DNA from: Phreatobacter sp.
GTDB lineage: Bacteria > Pseudomonadota > Alphaproteobacteria > Rhizobiales > Phreatobacteraceae
Assembly: GCF_022843985.1 (NCBI RefSeq)
Contig: NZ_JALHMP010000013.1
Span: forward strand, 1-64,000
DNA length: 64,000 nt
Reading direction: 5' to 3'
Position numbers and translations under genes: made by a program. The notes under the pieces were generated by a model that did not search any database, had not been told where the DNA came from, and saw nothing but the letters and a program-made list of their open reading frames with translations. This document shows positions 33,467 to 43,101 of this stretch, in pieces (position 1 is the stretch's first letter; each line of letters begins with the position of its first letter).

Positions 33467-36151
33467 ATGACCGTGCAAGCGCTTCTGCCGAACCCCGTCG
33501 CGACCGCCTGTCCCTATTGCGGGGTGGGCTGCGGCGTCATTGCCAGCGTCGATGCCGCAGGGCAGGTGACGGTCGCGGGCGACCCGGCCCATCCCGCCAA
33601 TCGCGGACGGCTCTGCGTCAAGGGGTCGACCCTCGGCGAGACCGTCGACCTCGAGGGCCGCCTTCTCCATCCGATGATGCGGACCCGGTCCGGAAGCCTG
33701 GAGCGCGTCTCCTGGGACACGGCGCTGGAAGCGGTGGCCGACGGGTTCCAGCGCGCCATCCAGGCAGCGGGCCCCGATGCGACGGCCCTCTATCTGTCAG
33801 GGCAGTTGCTCACCGAGGACTATTACGTCGCCAACAAGCTGATGAAGGGCTTCGTCGGCACCGCCAATGTCGACACCAATTCGCGCCTGTGCATGGCCTC
33901 GTCGGTGGCCGGTCACCGCCGGGCCTTCGGCTCCGACACCGTGCCGGGCAGCTACGAGGACCTGGATGAGGCTGATCTCCTGGTGCTGGTTGGCTCCAAC
34001 GCCGCCTGGTGCCATCCGATCCTCTGGCAGCGGATGGTGGCCAACCAGAAGGCGCGCGGTGCCCGCATCGTCGTCGTCGATCCGCGCCGGACGGCGAGTG
34101 CCGCCGATGCGGACCTCGTGCTGCAGATCCGCCCGGGCACCGACGGCGTTCTGTTCGCGGGGCTCCTGGTCCATGTCGCCGATCACGGTGCGATGGACGG
34201 CGCCTATGTCGCCACCCACACGGAGGGCCTCGACGCCGCCCTGATCCGTGCCCGCGAGATCGCGCCCTCCATCGCGGCCACGGCCACCGCCACCGGGCTG
34301 GCCGCCGCCGATGTGGCGCGGCTCTTCGCCTGGTTCGCGGCAACCCCGCGCGCCGTGACCCTCTACAGCCAGGGGGTCAATCAGTCGGCCCAGGGCACCG
34401 ACAAGGTCTCGGCGATCCTCAACGTCCACCTGGCCACTGGCCGCATCGGTCGCCCGGGCATGGGGCCCTTCTCCCTCACCGGCCAGCCCAATGCCATGGG
34501 CGGGCGCGAGGTCGGCGGGCTCGCCAACATGCTCGCCGCCCATATGGGCTTTACCGCGGACGACATTGACCGCGTGCGCCGGTTCTGGGCAGCGCCGCGG
34601 ATGGCGGAACGCGAAGGCCTCAAGGCCGTGCAGATGTTCGAGGCGGTCGCAGCGGGCACGATCCGGGCGCTCTGGGTGATGGGCACCAACCCCGCCGCCA
34701 GCATGCCGCGGGCCGACCACGTGCGCGGCGCCCTCGCCGGGCTCGATCTCCTCGTCGTCTCGGAGAACGTGGTGTCCAACGACACGGTCAATGCCGGCGC
34801 GCATATCCTCCTGCCCGCCGCCGCCTGGGGCGAGAAGGACGGCACAGTGACCAATTCCGAGCGGCGCATCACCCGCCAGCGGTCGTTCCTGCCGCTGCCG
34901 GGTGAGGCCCGGCCGGACTGGTGGATCCTTGCCGCGGTCGGCCGCCGCCTCGGCTTCGGTGAGGCCTTCGCGTGGCGCGACCCGGCCGCGATCTTCCGCG
35001 AACATGCGGCGCTTTCCGGCTTCGAGAATCGCGGCACCCGCGACTTCGACATTTCAGGCCTGTCTGCCCTGTCTGATGCCGATTACGCGGCTCTCCAGCC
35101 CGTCCAATGGCCGGTCCGGACGCGCTCCGACCATCGCGACAAGCGCTTCTTCGCGTCCGGCGGCTTCTTCACCGCCGACGGCCGTGCCCGTTTCATCGCC
35201 ATCGCCCCGCCCGCCCTGGCCGCGCCGGCCGATGCAGCCCGACCGCTCCTGCTCAATACCGGCCGGCTGCGCGACCAGTGGCACACCATGACCCGGACGG
35301 GAAAGGCGCCGACGCTGGGCCGCCACAGTCCCGAACCCTGCCTGGCCATCCATCCCGCCGATGCGGCCGCCGCCGGTCTGGCCGACGGCGACATGGCCCG
35401 GCTCGACTCGGCCCATGGCACGGCCCGTCTGCGCGTCGCGTTCGATGCAGGACAGGCGCGTGGCGAGGTCTTCGCTCCCATCCACTGGACCGGCGAGACG
35501 ACGGCGGCGGCCCGCATCGGCGCGCTGGTGCAGGCGGCGAGTGATCCTTTCTCCGGTCAGCCGGAGATGAAGGCGACACGGGTCGCCGTCGCGCGCGTGC
35601 CCGTCGCGGCGGATGGCTTCCTGCTCTGCCGCGGCGCTGCACCCGTGATCGACGGTCTGTTGTGGACAAAGGTCGCCGTCGATGGCGGCGCGGGGCTCCT
35701 TTTCGCCGCGCCCGATGCTCTGGACGGGCCCGCCCTGATCCGCCGCGCCGCCGGGCCACGGGCCGTGGTGGCGGAGGTCAGCGACCCCGCCCGCGGCCTC
35801 TATCGCGCGGCAGCCTTCTGCGGCGACAGGCTGGAGGCCATCCTGTTTGCAGGACCGGGCGCCCGCCCTGCCTGGCACGGCGTTCAGGGGCTTTTCGGCC
35901 GCCCGCTTCTCGACGCGGCGAGCCGGCGGGCCCTGCTCTCCGGTCGGTCCGCCGAGGGCCTCCCCGATCCCGGCCCGACCGTCTGTGCCTGTTTCTCCGT
36001 CGGCCTCACCGCCGTGACCGCGGCGATCGGGGCCGGAGCAACCGATGTCGATGCCGTTGGCCGCGCCACCAAGGCCGGCACCAATTGCGGCTCCTGTCGC
36101 TCTGAGATCAGGAGGCTCCTGGCGCGCACCGGCGCTCCTGTCCCCGCATGA
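33467..36151 (+). CDS. nasA: Assimilatory nitrate reductase catalytic subunit with C-terminal BFD domain
   Basis: An 894-residue molybdoenzyme. The N-terminal [4Fe-4S] site is CPYCGVGCGVI...RLCVKG (about 17-50). The molybdopterin oxidoreductase region runs to about 560, followed by the molydopterin dinucleotide-binding domain (RLRDQWHTMTRTGKAP, about 600-705). A C-terminal BFD-like [2Fe-2S] module (CACFSVG...NCGSCRSEI, about 838-885) is the usual entry point for electrons in NasA of this type. It reduces nitrate to nitrite in the cytoplasm. No nitrite reductase gene follows in the window. Confidence 0.94.
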   Translation: MTVQALLPNPVATACPYCGVGCGVIASVDAAGQVTVAGDPAHPANRGRLCVKGSTLGETVDLEGRLLHPMMRTRSGSLERVSWDTALEAVADGFQRAIQAAGPDATALYLSGQLLTEDYYVANKLMKGFVGTANVDTNSRLCMASSVAGHRRAFGSDTVPGSYEDLDEADLLVLVGSNAAWCHPILWQRMVANQKARGARIVVVDPRRTASAADADLVLQIRPGTDGVLFAGLLVHVADHGAMDGAYVATHTEGLDAALIRAREIAPSIAATATATGLAAADVARLFAWFAATPRAVTLYSQGVNQSAQGTDKVSAILNVHLATGRIGRPGMGPFSLTGQPNAMGGREVGGLANMLAAHMGFTADDIDRVRRFWAAPRMAEREGLKAVQMFEAVAAGTIRALWVMGTNPAASMPRADHVRGALAGLDLLVVSENVVSNDTVNAGAHILLPAAAWGEKDGTVTNSERRITRQRSFLPLPGEARPDWWILAAVGRRLGFGEAFAWRDPAAIFREHAALSGFENRGTRDFDISGLSALSDADYAALQPVQWPVRTRSDHRDKRFFASGGFFTADGRARFIAIAPPALAAPADAARPLLLNTGRLRDQWHTMTRTGKAPTLGRHSPEPCLAIHPADAAAAGLADGDMARLDSAHGTARLRVAFDAGQARGEVFAPIHWTGETTAAARIGALVQAASDPFSGQPEMKATRVAVARVPVAADGFLLCRGAAPVIDGLLWTKVAVDGGAGLLFAAPDALDGPALIRRAAGPRAVVAEVSDPARGLYRAAAFCGDRLEAILFAGPGARPAWHGVQGLFGRPLLDAASRRALLSGRSAEGLPDPGPTVCACFSVGLTAVTAAIGAGATDVDAVGRATKAGTNCGSCRSEIRRLLARTGAPVPA

Positions 36152-36206
36152 GCGGTCCGCGCCAACGGGACGAGACAAGATCGTGCCCGCGGATTATCAC
36201 GTCCCC

Positions 36207-36986
36207 ATGGATCTCGGGCTCAAGGGAAAGTCGGCCATCGTCTGCGGCGCCAGCCGCGGCATGGGCCGTGCGGCTGCGGAGATGCTGGCGGCCGAGGGTG
36301 TCGCGCTCACCCTCTTCGCCCGCAATCCCGAAAGGCTGGAGACAGCCGGCGCGGAGATCGGTCGCCGCTTCGGCGTGCCTGTCGCGGTCGTCGCCGGTGA
36401 CGTTACCATCGCCGCCGACCGGGTGCGGCTTGTCGTCGCCTGCCCGGCGCCCGACATCCTGATCACCAATGCCGACGGCATGCCACCCGGCGATTTCCGT
36501 GCCTGGTCGCGTGCCGACTGGATCACCGCGCTCGATGCCATGATGCTCGCTCCCATCGATCTGATGAAGGCGACGGTGGATGGCATGATGGGGCGTGGCT
36601 TCGGGCGCATCATCAACATCGTGTCGCGCTCGGTGAAGAGCCCGCAGGCCGAGATGGGCCTGTCGAACGGTGCCCGTTCCGGCCTTGTCGGCTTCGTCGC
36701 TGGCCTGTCCCGGCAAACCATCGCGCGGGGCGTCACCATCAACAACGTTCTGCCGGGGATCGTCGCCACCGACGCGCAGAAACATCATGTCGACAAGCTC
36801 AGCGCCATGACGGGCCGGTCGTTCGACGCGATCTGGGCCGAACGCGCCGCCCAGAACCCCGCCGGGCGCTACGGCGAGGCGGCCGAGATCGGCGCCATCA
36901 TCGCCTTCCTCTGCTCGGTCCATGCCGGCTTCATTACCGGTCAGAGCCTGCTGGTCGACGGTGGCCAGTATCCCGGAACCTATTGA
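36207..36986 (+). CDS. Atypical SDR-family protein, catalytic Tyr/Lys replaced
   Basis: A 259-residue SDR-like protein. The cofactor-binding motif is CGASRGMGRAAAEML (about 11-25) and the C-terminus ends ITGQSLLVDGGQYPGTY, normal for SDRs. At the catalytic site the usual YxxSK reads GLSNGARSGL (about 155), so Tyr is Ser and Lys is Arg. This SNGAR form occurs in a recognised SDR subgroup whose activity is unclear. The ATG at 36207 is used; a GTG at 36183 in frame is possible. It follows nasA by 55 bases, perhaps in the same transcript. Confidence 0.75.
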   Translation: MDLGLKGKSAIVCGASRGMGRAAAEMLAAEGVALTLFARNPERLETAGAEIGRRFGVPVAVVAGDVTIAADRVRLVVACPAPDILITNADGMPPGDFRAWSRADWITALDAMMLAPIDLMKATVDGMMGRGFGRIINIVSRSVKSPQAEMGLSNGARSGLVGFVAGLSRQTIARGVTINNVLPGIVATDAQKHHVDKLSAMTGRSFDAIWAERAAQNPAGRYGEAAEIGAIIAFLCSVHAGFITGQSLLVDGGQYPGTY

Positions 36987-37019
36987 GCCTGCAGCGCGGC
37001 CATGGCTGTCAGTCGGGGT

Positions 37020-37396
37020 TCAGGTGCGGTCCCGCGCCATGAGCACCGCGCCGATCGCCAGGGCGGCCGGCGTGGCCTGGACGAAGAAGATCGACATCTT
37101 GGCAGTCGCTGCGCCGATCAGGCAGGCGACGTCGACGCAGCCGAGGAAGAAGATCGCCAGCGGCAAGGCGCAGTTTTTCGGCGCCAGAAGCTCCAGATCA
37201 GCCCCGCCGCGAGACAGCCGCTGGACAGGTCCGGATTGGCGGCGAGGACCGCCGACTGGGCCGCGTTCGGGTCTCAGGTTCGACGCCCCCAGGCCGATTG
37301 GCGTATGCCAGAAGACCATCTCGATGGCGAAAATGCCGTCGTGGATCAGCACTTCAAGGGCGATGAGGGCGCTGGCGACGGCGTCATGTGGTCGCT
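37020..37396 (-). pseudogene. DUF1304 small membrane protein gene with frameshifts
   Basis: Three pieces of one DUF1304-like protein appear in order on the minus strand but in different frames. The first is EVLIHDGIFAIEMVFWHTPIGLG. The middle piece NAAQSAVLAANPDLSSGCLA and its continuation AGLIWSFWRR are in a shifted frame. The third is FFLGCVDVACLIGAATAKMSIFFVQATPAALAIG, back in the first frame. A 110-residue open frame exists but its middle (RPERGPVGGPRRQSG...) is not protein-like. Two indels of opposite sign are the simplest reading. The family is a four-helix membrane protein of unknown role. Confidence 0.65.
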
Positions 37397-37421
37397 CCTG
37401 GCAGTGCGCTGGCGGGAAGGG

Positions 37422-38078
37422 TCAACGCTTGCCGCGCAGCTTGAACACGGCCTGCTCGCCGAAGAAGTTCCAGAACCACCAGGGCGCGTTGACCCGGACT
37501 TCGCGGCCCCAGGCGTCGAGGGCGGTGGAATGGTCGATCACGGCCTCGACTTCGCGCACCAGGTCGACGAAGTCGCGGATGGTGCAGAAGTGGATGTTGG
37601 GTGTGTCGTACCAGTGATAGGGCAGGTTCTCCGAGGTTGGCATCCGCCCGCGGGTCACCAGTTGCAGCCTGAGGCGCCAGTGGCCGAAGTTCGGGAAGGA
37701 TACCACGGCCTGCTTGCCGATGCGCAGCATGTGTTCGAGCACGACGCGCGGCGCCCGGGTCGCCTGGATCGTCTGCGACAGGATCACCACGTCGAAAGCG
37801 TCGTCGGGATAGAAGGCGAGGTCGGTATCGGCGTCGCCCTGGATGACCGCGAGACCCTCGGCGACGCAGCGGTTGACGCCCTCGCGCGACAGTTCGATGC
37901 CGCGTCCATCGACCCCCTTCTCGTCACGCAGGAGCTTGAGGAGGCCGCCGTCGCCGCAGCCGACGTCAAGCACCTTCGAGCCGGGCGCGATCAGGCGCGA
38001 GACAACGAGGTAGTCGGCGCGGATCGGCCCCGGGACGGCCCGCATGGTGAGATCGGTGGTGGTTCCGGCCGTGCTCAT
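37422..38078 (-). CDS. metW: MetW, methionine biosynthesis methyltransferase-like protein
   Basis: A 218-residue class I SAM-fold protein. The SAM motif is [15 protein letters not shown] (about 37-51). [25 protein letters not shown] and [20 protein letters not shown], and the block [21 protein letters not shown], are hallmarks of MetW. MetW works with MetX in homoserine acylation in many proteobacteria. Its ATG overlaps the metX stop (ATGA), the usual metX-metW coupling. An open frame on the same strand reaching 38996 is antisense-like and not used. Confidence 0.93.
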   Translation of the reverse strand: MSTAGTTTDLTMRAVPGPIRADYLVVSRLIAPGSKVLDVGCGDGGLLKLLRDEKGVDGRGIELSREGVNRCVAEGLAVIQGDADTDLAFYPDDAFDVVILSQTIQATRAPRVVLEHMLRIGKQAVVSFPNFGHWRLRLQLVTRGRMPTSENLPYHWYDTPNIHFCTIRDFVDLVREVEAVIDHSTALDAWGREVRVNAPWWFWNFFGEQAVFKLRGKR

Positions 38079-39250
38079 GCAATCCCTCGCGCGCGCGCCG
38101 CCGATTCCAGGAAGCCGCGGGTGATGGCGAAGAGTTCCGGCTCGTCCAGCAGGAAGGCGTCGTGGCCCTTGTCTGAGGTGATCTCGGCGAAGGACACGGA
38201 GGCGCCGGCGGCATTGAGCGCATGGACGACCTGGCGGGAATCGGCGGTCGGAAACAGCCAGTCGGAGGTGAAGGAGACCACGCAGAACCGCGTCCTGGTG
38301 CCGGCGAAGGCCTTGGCGAGCGAACTGCCATGGTCCGCGGCGATGTCGAAATAGTCCATGGCCCGCGTCACATAGAGATAGGAATTGGCGTCGAAGCGCT
38401 CGACGAAGGCCTCGCCCTGATAACGCAGGTAACTTTCCACCTGGAAATCGGCGTCGAAGGAGAAGGTCGGCGCATCGCGGTCCTGGAACCGGCGACCGAA
38501 CTTGCGGTGCAGCGCCGCATCGGAGAGATAGGTGATATGTGCCGCCATGCGGGCGACGGCGAGCCCGGCGAGGGGACGCGTGCCTTCGGCGAGATAGCGC
38601 CCGCCACGCCATTCGGGATCGGCCATGATCGCCTGGCGGCCGACCTCGTGAAAGGCGATGTTCTGGGCCGAGTGGCGTGCCGCCGTCGCGATCGGCATGG
38701 CCGAGAAGACGCGGTCGCGATACTGGGCCGCCCATTGCAGCACCTGCATGCCGCCCATGGAGCCGCCGACGACGCTGAACAGCGTGTCGATGCCGAGGCG
38801 TTTCACCAGCATGGCCTGCGCCCGCACCATATCGGGAATGGTGATGAGCGGCAGGGACAGGCCGTAGGGCTGCCCCGTCGCCGGATCGGTGGACGCCGGA
38901 CCCGTCGTGCCCATGCAGCCGCCGAGCACGTTGGAGGAGATGACGAAGTAGCGGTCCGTGTCGATCGGCTTTCCAGGCCCGATCATGATCTCCCACCAGC
39001 CCGGCTTGCCCGTCACCGGATTGTTGCTGGCCACGTGCTGGTCGCCCGTCAGTGCGTGGCAGACGAGGATGGCGTTGGATTTCTCCGCGTTCAGGGTGCC
39101 GTAGGTCCGGTAGGCGATCTGGAACGGCGCGAGCGAGATGCCGGCATCGAGCAAAAGGGGTTCATCCACCCCGAAACGGGCGATCTCGCCGGCCGGGTGG
39201 TCGGCCTGCTGGCGGGCGAGGTCATCGGAAATGCGCCTGGGGCGGGCCAT
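38075..39250 (-). CDS. metX: Homoserine O-acetyltransferase
   Basis: A 391-residue alpha/beta hydrolase. [43 protein letters not shown] at the start is typical of MetX. The nucleophile elbow is [15 protein letters not shown] (Ser about 161), and the C-terminal catalytic His is in [15 protein letters not shown]. It acetylates L-homoserine from acetyl-CoA in methionine synthesis. The ATG at 39250 (MARPRRIS) is preferred; the frame also opens at a TTG at 39280. It forms an operon with metW. Confidence 0.93.
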   Translation of the reverse strand: MARPRRISDDLARQQADHPAGEIARFGVDEPLLLDAGISLAPFQIAYRTYGTLNAEKSNAILVCHALTGDQHVASNNPVTGKPGWWEIMIGPGKPIDTDRYFVISSNVLGGCMGTTGPASTDPATGQPYGLSLPLITIPDMVRAQAMLVKRLGIDTLFSVVGGSMGGMQVLQWAAQYRDRVFSAMPIATAARHSAQNIAFHEVGRQAIMADPEWRGGRYLAEGTRPLAGLAVARMAAHITYLSDAALHRKFGRRFQDRDAPTFSFDADFQVESYLRYQGEAFVERFDANSYLYVTRAMDYFDIAADHGSSLAKAFAGTRTRFCVVSFTSDWLFPTADSRQVVHALNAAGASVSFAEITSDKGHDAFLLDEPELFAITRGFLESAARARGIA

Positions 39251-39287
39251 GGACAGGGCTTCTGGCGTTTTACAAGTCAATCAGATC

Positions 39288-39303
39288 GTTCGTTATTCCG
39301 AAC
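39288..39303. promoter_or_regulatory. Inverted repeat GTTCG-N6-CGAAC upstream of metX
   Basis: 5-bp arms around TTATTC, 38 bases upstream of the metX ATG and 35 bases after the S4 gene's stop. It could be an operator or a weak bidirectional hairpin. No SAM riboswitch pattern was recognised here. Confidence 0.3.
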
Positions 39304-39337
39304 AACGGTGTCCTGGCAAGTGGATTCGCATCGCCGG

Positions 39338-39718
39338 TCAATCGTCACCGCGGCGGAGGCGATTGATATCGCGGCGATCGGCTTTGGTCGGCCGTCCGCT
39401 GCCGGCCTCGCGCGCAGCCACCGGTGAAGGGGGATCGAAACGCGGCGGCTCCGGCGAGAGATCCTCGTAGATGTGCCGCGCTTGCGCATAGGGCCCGCGG
39501 CGCTCGGCGAGGGACACGATCTTCAGGACCTTGATGCGCTCGCCGAGCGCCACCGTCACCACGTCGCCGACCCGGACCGCCTTGTGGGCCTGATCGACGC
39601 GCGTGCCGTTCAAACGGACCGATCCGTCCTCGCAGAGGGCCGTCGCGGCGCTCCGCGTCTTCACGACCCGGGCGAACCATAGCCATTTGTCGATCCGCAG
39701 TTTGCCGGTGTCGTTCAA
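39338..39718 (-). CDS. S4-domain RNA-binding protein (Hsp15-like)
   Basis: A 126-residue protein with an N-terminal S4 domain: LRIDKWLWFARVVKTRSAATALCEDGSVRLNGTRVDQAHKAVRVGDVV (about 7-54). The linker KVLKIVSLAERRGPYAQARHIYEDL is typical of Hsp15/RlbA, which binds 50S subunits carrying stalled nascent chains. The last 35 residues are charged and unstructured. It lies 32 bases after the SUV3-like helicase gene on the same strand, so the two are probably co-transcribed RNA-related genes. Confidence 0.88.
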   Translation of the reverse strand: MNDTGKLRIDKWLWFARVVKTRSAATALCEDGSVRLNGTRVDQAHKAVRVGDVVTVALGERIKVLKIVSLAERRGPYAQARHIYEDLSPEPPRFDPPSPVAAREAGSGRPTKADRRDINRLRRGDD

Positions 39719-39750
39719 GCGTCCTCGTCGCCTGGATCAGGGCTGCAGGG

Positions 39751-42700
39751 TCACGGCTTCTTGGTCAGCGCATCCTTCAGCGCCGCGAGCTTGGCGAAGG
39801 GCGAGTTCGGATCCGGCTCCTTGTCCTTGCGCGGGGCACGGTCCTGCGGACGGGGGCTGCGCTGGTCGGGTCGGTCCTCACGCTGCGGGCGGTCACGGCG
39901 CTCGCCGTCACCGCGCGGGTTCTTGCCGCGTGCGTCCGGGCCTCGGGCGTCCTTGCCGCCGAAGTCCTTGAACTTCGAGAAGTCGCGGCGCGGCGGGCGT
40001 CCACCATCCCGGCGTTCTCCCTCCGGTGTGCCCTCACGCGGGGCCGGTCGCTCACCCGCCGGCTGCCCCTCGCGGGGGGGCTGGGGCGGGCGCTGGCCGC
40101 TCCTTTGGTTCTGGCCATGCCGTTGCCGGCCCTGATGGGGGCGCTGTTCGCCCTCGCCGCGCTCGCCCCGGTCTGCGCCGCGGCGGAAATCGCGGCGGGC
40201 CGGGCGCTCGCCGTCCATCCGGCCACCAGGACGCCAGACCTCGACAAGAGCCGGCTCGGCGATAACCGCTGCCGGGGCTGTCGCCTCGACATCAGCAGCC
40301 GGAGCGCTCTCGCTCGCCGCCGCGGTCGTCTCCAGCCCCGCATCGGCGGACGTAGCGTCCTCGACAGTGACGGGTGTGTCAGCTTCCACTTGGCCGTCGG
40401 CCGCCATGGGCTCGTCCAGGGCGGGCGCCTCGAAACCCGGCGCGACCGCGTCGGCGGTCGCCGGCTCGATGGCCGCGGCCGTGACCTCTGCCGCCGGAAC
40501 GGCTGCAGCACCGTCATCCGTCGGGAATCCGCCATCGGCCTCCACAGCCCCGGTCACCGGTTCCGGACCCTCGTCGGGCGCCACAATGGCCTCCGCCGGC
40601 GCCGGCACGCTTTCGGCGACAGGTTTCGGCGGCGGCGCCGGGCGCTTCTCCATGCGGTAGCCGAGACCCTTGAGGATCGAGGCGAAGTCCTCGCCGGAAC
40701 AGCCGACCAGAGAGGTCATGCCCACCGTCGCGGTGAATCCGCCACCGGGAAAATGGCCGGCCGGTTCCGGCGACGGCGTGCCGGGACGCCAGGCAAGCGC
40801 CGGTCGAATGATATCGGCGAGGCGCTCGAGAATGTCGACGCGAACGGCGCGGGCGCCGAGCGCCCGGAAGCCGACGAGGCGGTAGAGATCCTTCTCGATC
40901 TCCGGATCCACCGCGATAGAGGTCCGCCCCGAGGCGGCGAGCGCCGGCAGCTCGGCGAGACCCTTCTTCTCCAGCATGTCGTGCTTGAGCATGTACAGCT
41001 GCAGCGCCATGGCGCGCGGCGCCGGCTTCAACGTTGCCGGCAGATAGATGTGATAGGCGCCGAAGCGCACGCCGAGCTTGCGCAATGCGGCCCGCGCCTC
41101 CTGGTCGAGCTGCTTGACGTCCTCCGCGACCTTCGGGCGTTCGACAACTCCGAGCGCCTCGGAGAGCTGGAAGGCGACGCCGCGGGCAAGGCCAGTGAGT
41201 TCCTCGGAGGTCTCCAGCGCCAGGACCGGACCGAGCAGCTTGCTGATCTGGGCATGGACCCACAGGTCGAGGCGCGCCTGGACCTGGTCGCGCGGCCCGC
41301 CGGTCAGGTGCTCGTCCGACAGGATGCGGATGCGGGGCGAGAGAATCTTGTCGCCGCCGACGAGCTTGGCGACAGCCTCGCCGCGCCAGCGGATCGTCCC
41401 GTCATTCGACAGAATGAAGGCCTCGTCGCCCGAGCCCGCGAGCTTCTCGGCCCGCTGGTCAATCTCGCCCGCCAGCGCCTTGGACGCGGCGGCGCGCAGT
41501 GCCTTGCCGGCCTCGCCGTCGCCGGCAAGCGGATCGGGCGCGAAGCGGAAACCCTCGAGGCGGCCTACGTGCTGGCCCTCGACGGTGACGTCGCCGGTCT
41601 TGGTGATCTCGGCCTCGAGCATGGTGTTTTCCCTTAGGCGCCGCATCAGCACGCTCGTCCTGCGATCGACAAAGCGCTGCGTCAAGCGTTCATGGAGCGC
41701 GTCGGACAAAATGTCTTCGACGCGGCGGGTCTCTGCCTGCCAGTGGAGAGGGTCGTCGACCCAGTCCGGGCGGTTGGCTGCGAATGTCCAGGTCCGGATA
41801 TGGGCGATCCTGGTGGAGAGGGTGTCGATGTCGCCGTCGGTGCGGTCGGCAAAGGCGACCTGGGAGGCGATCCAGTCGGACGGCAACCGCCCCGAACGCC
41901 CGGTCAGATAGCCGAAAATGGTCATGACGAGGTCGGCATGGCTCGCCGGCGAGATCTTGCGGTAGTCCGGCATCATGCAGGCTTCCCACAGGCGGGTCAC
42001 CGCATTGCGGCCGACGGCACGCTCGCGCACGAGCGAATCGCGCAGGACCAGTTCCAGCACCCGCTGGTCCTCGGCGATCGGCGAACGGGTCAGGCCGGGC
42101 TCGCTGGGGATCTGGTCGAGGCTGTCGCGCAGCGTCTCGACCGAAGCGAAATCGAGATGGGTGTTGCGCCATTGCAGCACCTTCACCCCGTCGAAGGCAT
42201 GGCTCTCGAGGGCATGGACAAGATCGTCCTCAAGCGGCGGGCAGCGTCCCGTCGTGCCGAAGGTGCCGTCGCGGTTGGACCGGCCGGCGCGCCCGGCGAT
42301 CTGGGCGAATTCCACCGGGTTCAACCGGCGGAACTGGTAGCCGTCATATTTGCGGTCGGCGGCGAAGGCGACATGTTCGACGTCGAGATTGAGGCCCATG
42401 CCGATGGCGTCGGTGGCGATGAGGTAATCGACGTCGCCGGCCTGGTAGATCTCGACCTGGGCGTTGCGGGTGCGCGGCGACAATGCACCGAGGACCACGG
42501 CCGCCCCGCCGCGCTGGCGGCGGATCAGTTCGGCGATGGCATAGACCTCGTCGGCCGAGAAGGCGACGATGGCTGAGCGGCGCGGCAACCGCGTCAGCTT
42601 CTTCTCGCCGGCGAAGGAAAGGTTCGAGAACCGCGGACGGGTGACGATATTGGCGCCCGGGATGAGCTTCTCGATCAGCCCGCGCATGGTGGCGGCGCCG

Positions 42701-43101
42701 AGCAGCATGGTCTCGTCGCGGCCACGGCGGTTGAGGATCCGATCGGTGAAAATGTGGCCGCGCTCCAGATCGCCGGCGATCTGAATCTCGTCGATGGCGA
42801 GGAAGGAGACGTCTAGATCGAGCGGCATGGCCTCGACGGTCGCCACCCAGTAGCGCGCGCCGGGCGGCTTGATCTTCTCCTCGCCGGTGACCAGGGCGAC
42901 GGCGCCTTCGCCGGCGCGGGCGACCAGCTTGGCATAGACCTCCCGCGCCAGGAGGCGCAGCGGCAGGCCGATCATGCCGGAGGGATGGGCGAGCATCCGC
43001 TCGATAGCAAGCGTGGTCTTGCCCGTATTGGTCGGGCCAAGCACTGCGGTGACCCCTCGCCCGCGGAGGGCGGGGGGCAATGGCGGAAGAGACAAGGTCA
43101 T
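39751..43101 (-). CDS. SUV3-like DEAD/DEAH RNA helicase with long disordered tail
   Basis: A 1116-residue helicase. Walker A is GPTNTGKTT (about 21-29), motif II is AIDEIQ (about 107), SAT-like AATMRG follows, and motif VI is QIAGRAGRSNRDGTFG (about 271). This order matches the mitochondrial SUV3 group and its alphaproteobacterial relatives, which unwind RNA for decay. Residues about 300-800 carry the SUV3 C-terminal region. From about 830 the chain is Ala/Pro/Glu-rich and then Arg/Gly/Asp-rich to the end (R-G-E-R repeats), a probable RNA-binding disordered tail. Average SUV3-like proteins are nearer 700-1000 residues. Confidence 0.9.
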   Translation of the reverse strand: MTLSLPPLPPALRGRGVTAVLGPTNTGKTTLAIERMLAHPSGMIGLPLRLLAREVYAKLVARAGEGAVALVTGEEKIKPPGARYWVATVEAMPLDLDVSFLAIDEIQIAGDLERGHIFTDRILNRRGRDETMLLGAATMRGLIEKLIPGANIVTRPRFSNLSFAGEKKLTRLPRRSAIVAFSADEVYAIAELIRRQRGGAAVVLGALSPRTRNAQVEIYQAGDVDYLIATDAIGMGLNLDVEHVAFAADRKYDGYQFRRLNPVEFAQIAGRAGRSNRDGTFGTTGRCPPLEDDLVHALESHAFDGVKVLQWRNTHLDFASVETLRDSLDQIPSEPGLTRSPIAEDQRVLELVLRDSLVRERAVGRNAVTRLWEACMMPDYRKISPASHADLVMTIFGYLTGRSGRLPSDWIASQVAFADRTDGDIDTLSTRIAHIRTWTFAANRPDWVDDPLHWQAETRRVEDILSDALHERLTQRFVDRRTSVLMRRLRENTMLEAEITKTGDVTVEGQHVGRLEGFRFAPDPLAGDGEAGKALRAAASKALAGEIDQRAEKLAGSGDEAFILSNDGTIRWRGEAVAKLVGGDKILSPRIRILSDEHLTGGPRDQVQARLDLWVHAQISKLLGPVLALETSEELTGLARGVAFQLSEALGVVERPKVAEDVKQLDQEARAALRKLGVRFGAYHIYLPATLKPAPRAMALQLYMLKHDMLEKKGLAELPALAASGRTSIAVDPEIEKDLYRLVGFRALGARAVRVDILERLADIIRPALAWRPGTPSPEPAGHFPGGGFTATVGMTSLVGCSGEDFASILKGLGYRMEKRPAPPPKPVAESVPAPAEAIVAPDEGPEPVTGAVEADGGFPTDDGAAAVPAAEVTAAAIEPATADAVAPGFEAPALDEPMAADGQVEADTPVTVEDATSADAGLETTAAASESAPAADVEATAPAAVIAEPALVEVWRPGGRMDGERPARRDFRRGADRGERGEGEQRPHQGRQRHGQNQRSGQRPPQPPREGQPAGERPAPREGTPEGERRDGGRPPRRDFSKFKDFGGKDARGPDARGKNPRGDGERRDRPQREDRPDQRSPRPQDRAPRKDKEPDPNSPFAKLAALKDALTKKP

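Noticed and set aside
37422-38996. 524-residue open frame running through metW and metX
   Set aside because: Its front part is an out-of-frame reading of metX; only the MetW part is real.
39251-39337. Possible SAM-II riboswitch upstream of metX
   Set aside because: SAM-II is common before alphaproteobacterial metX/metA, but I could not find the expected pseudoknot pattern; only a short inverted repeat is visible.
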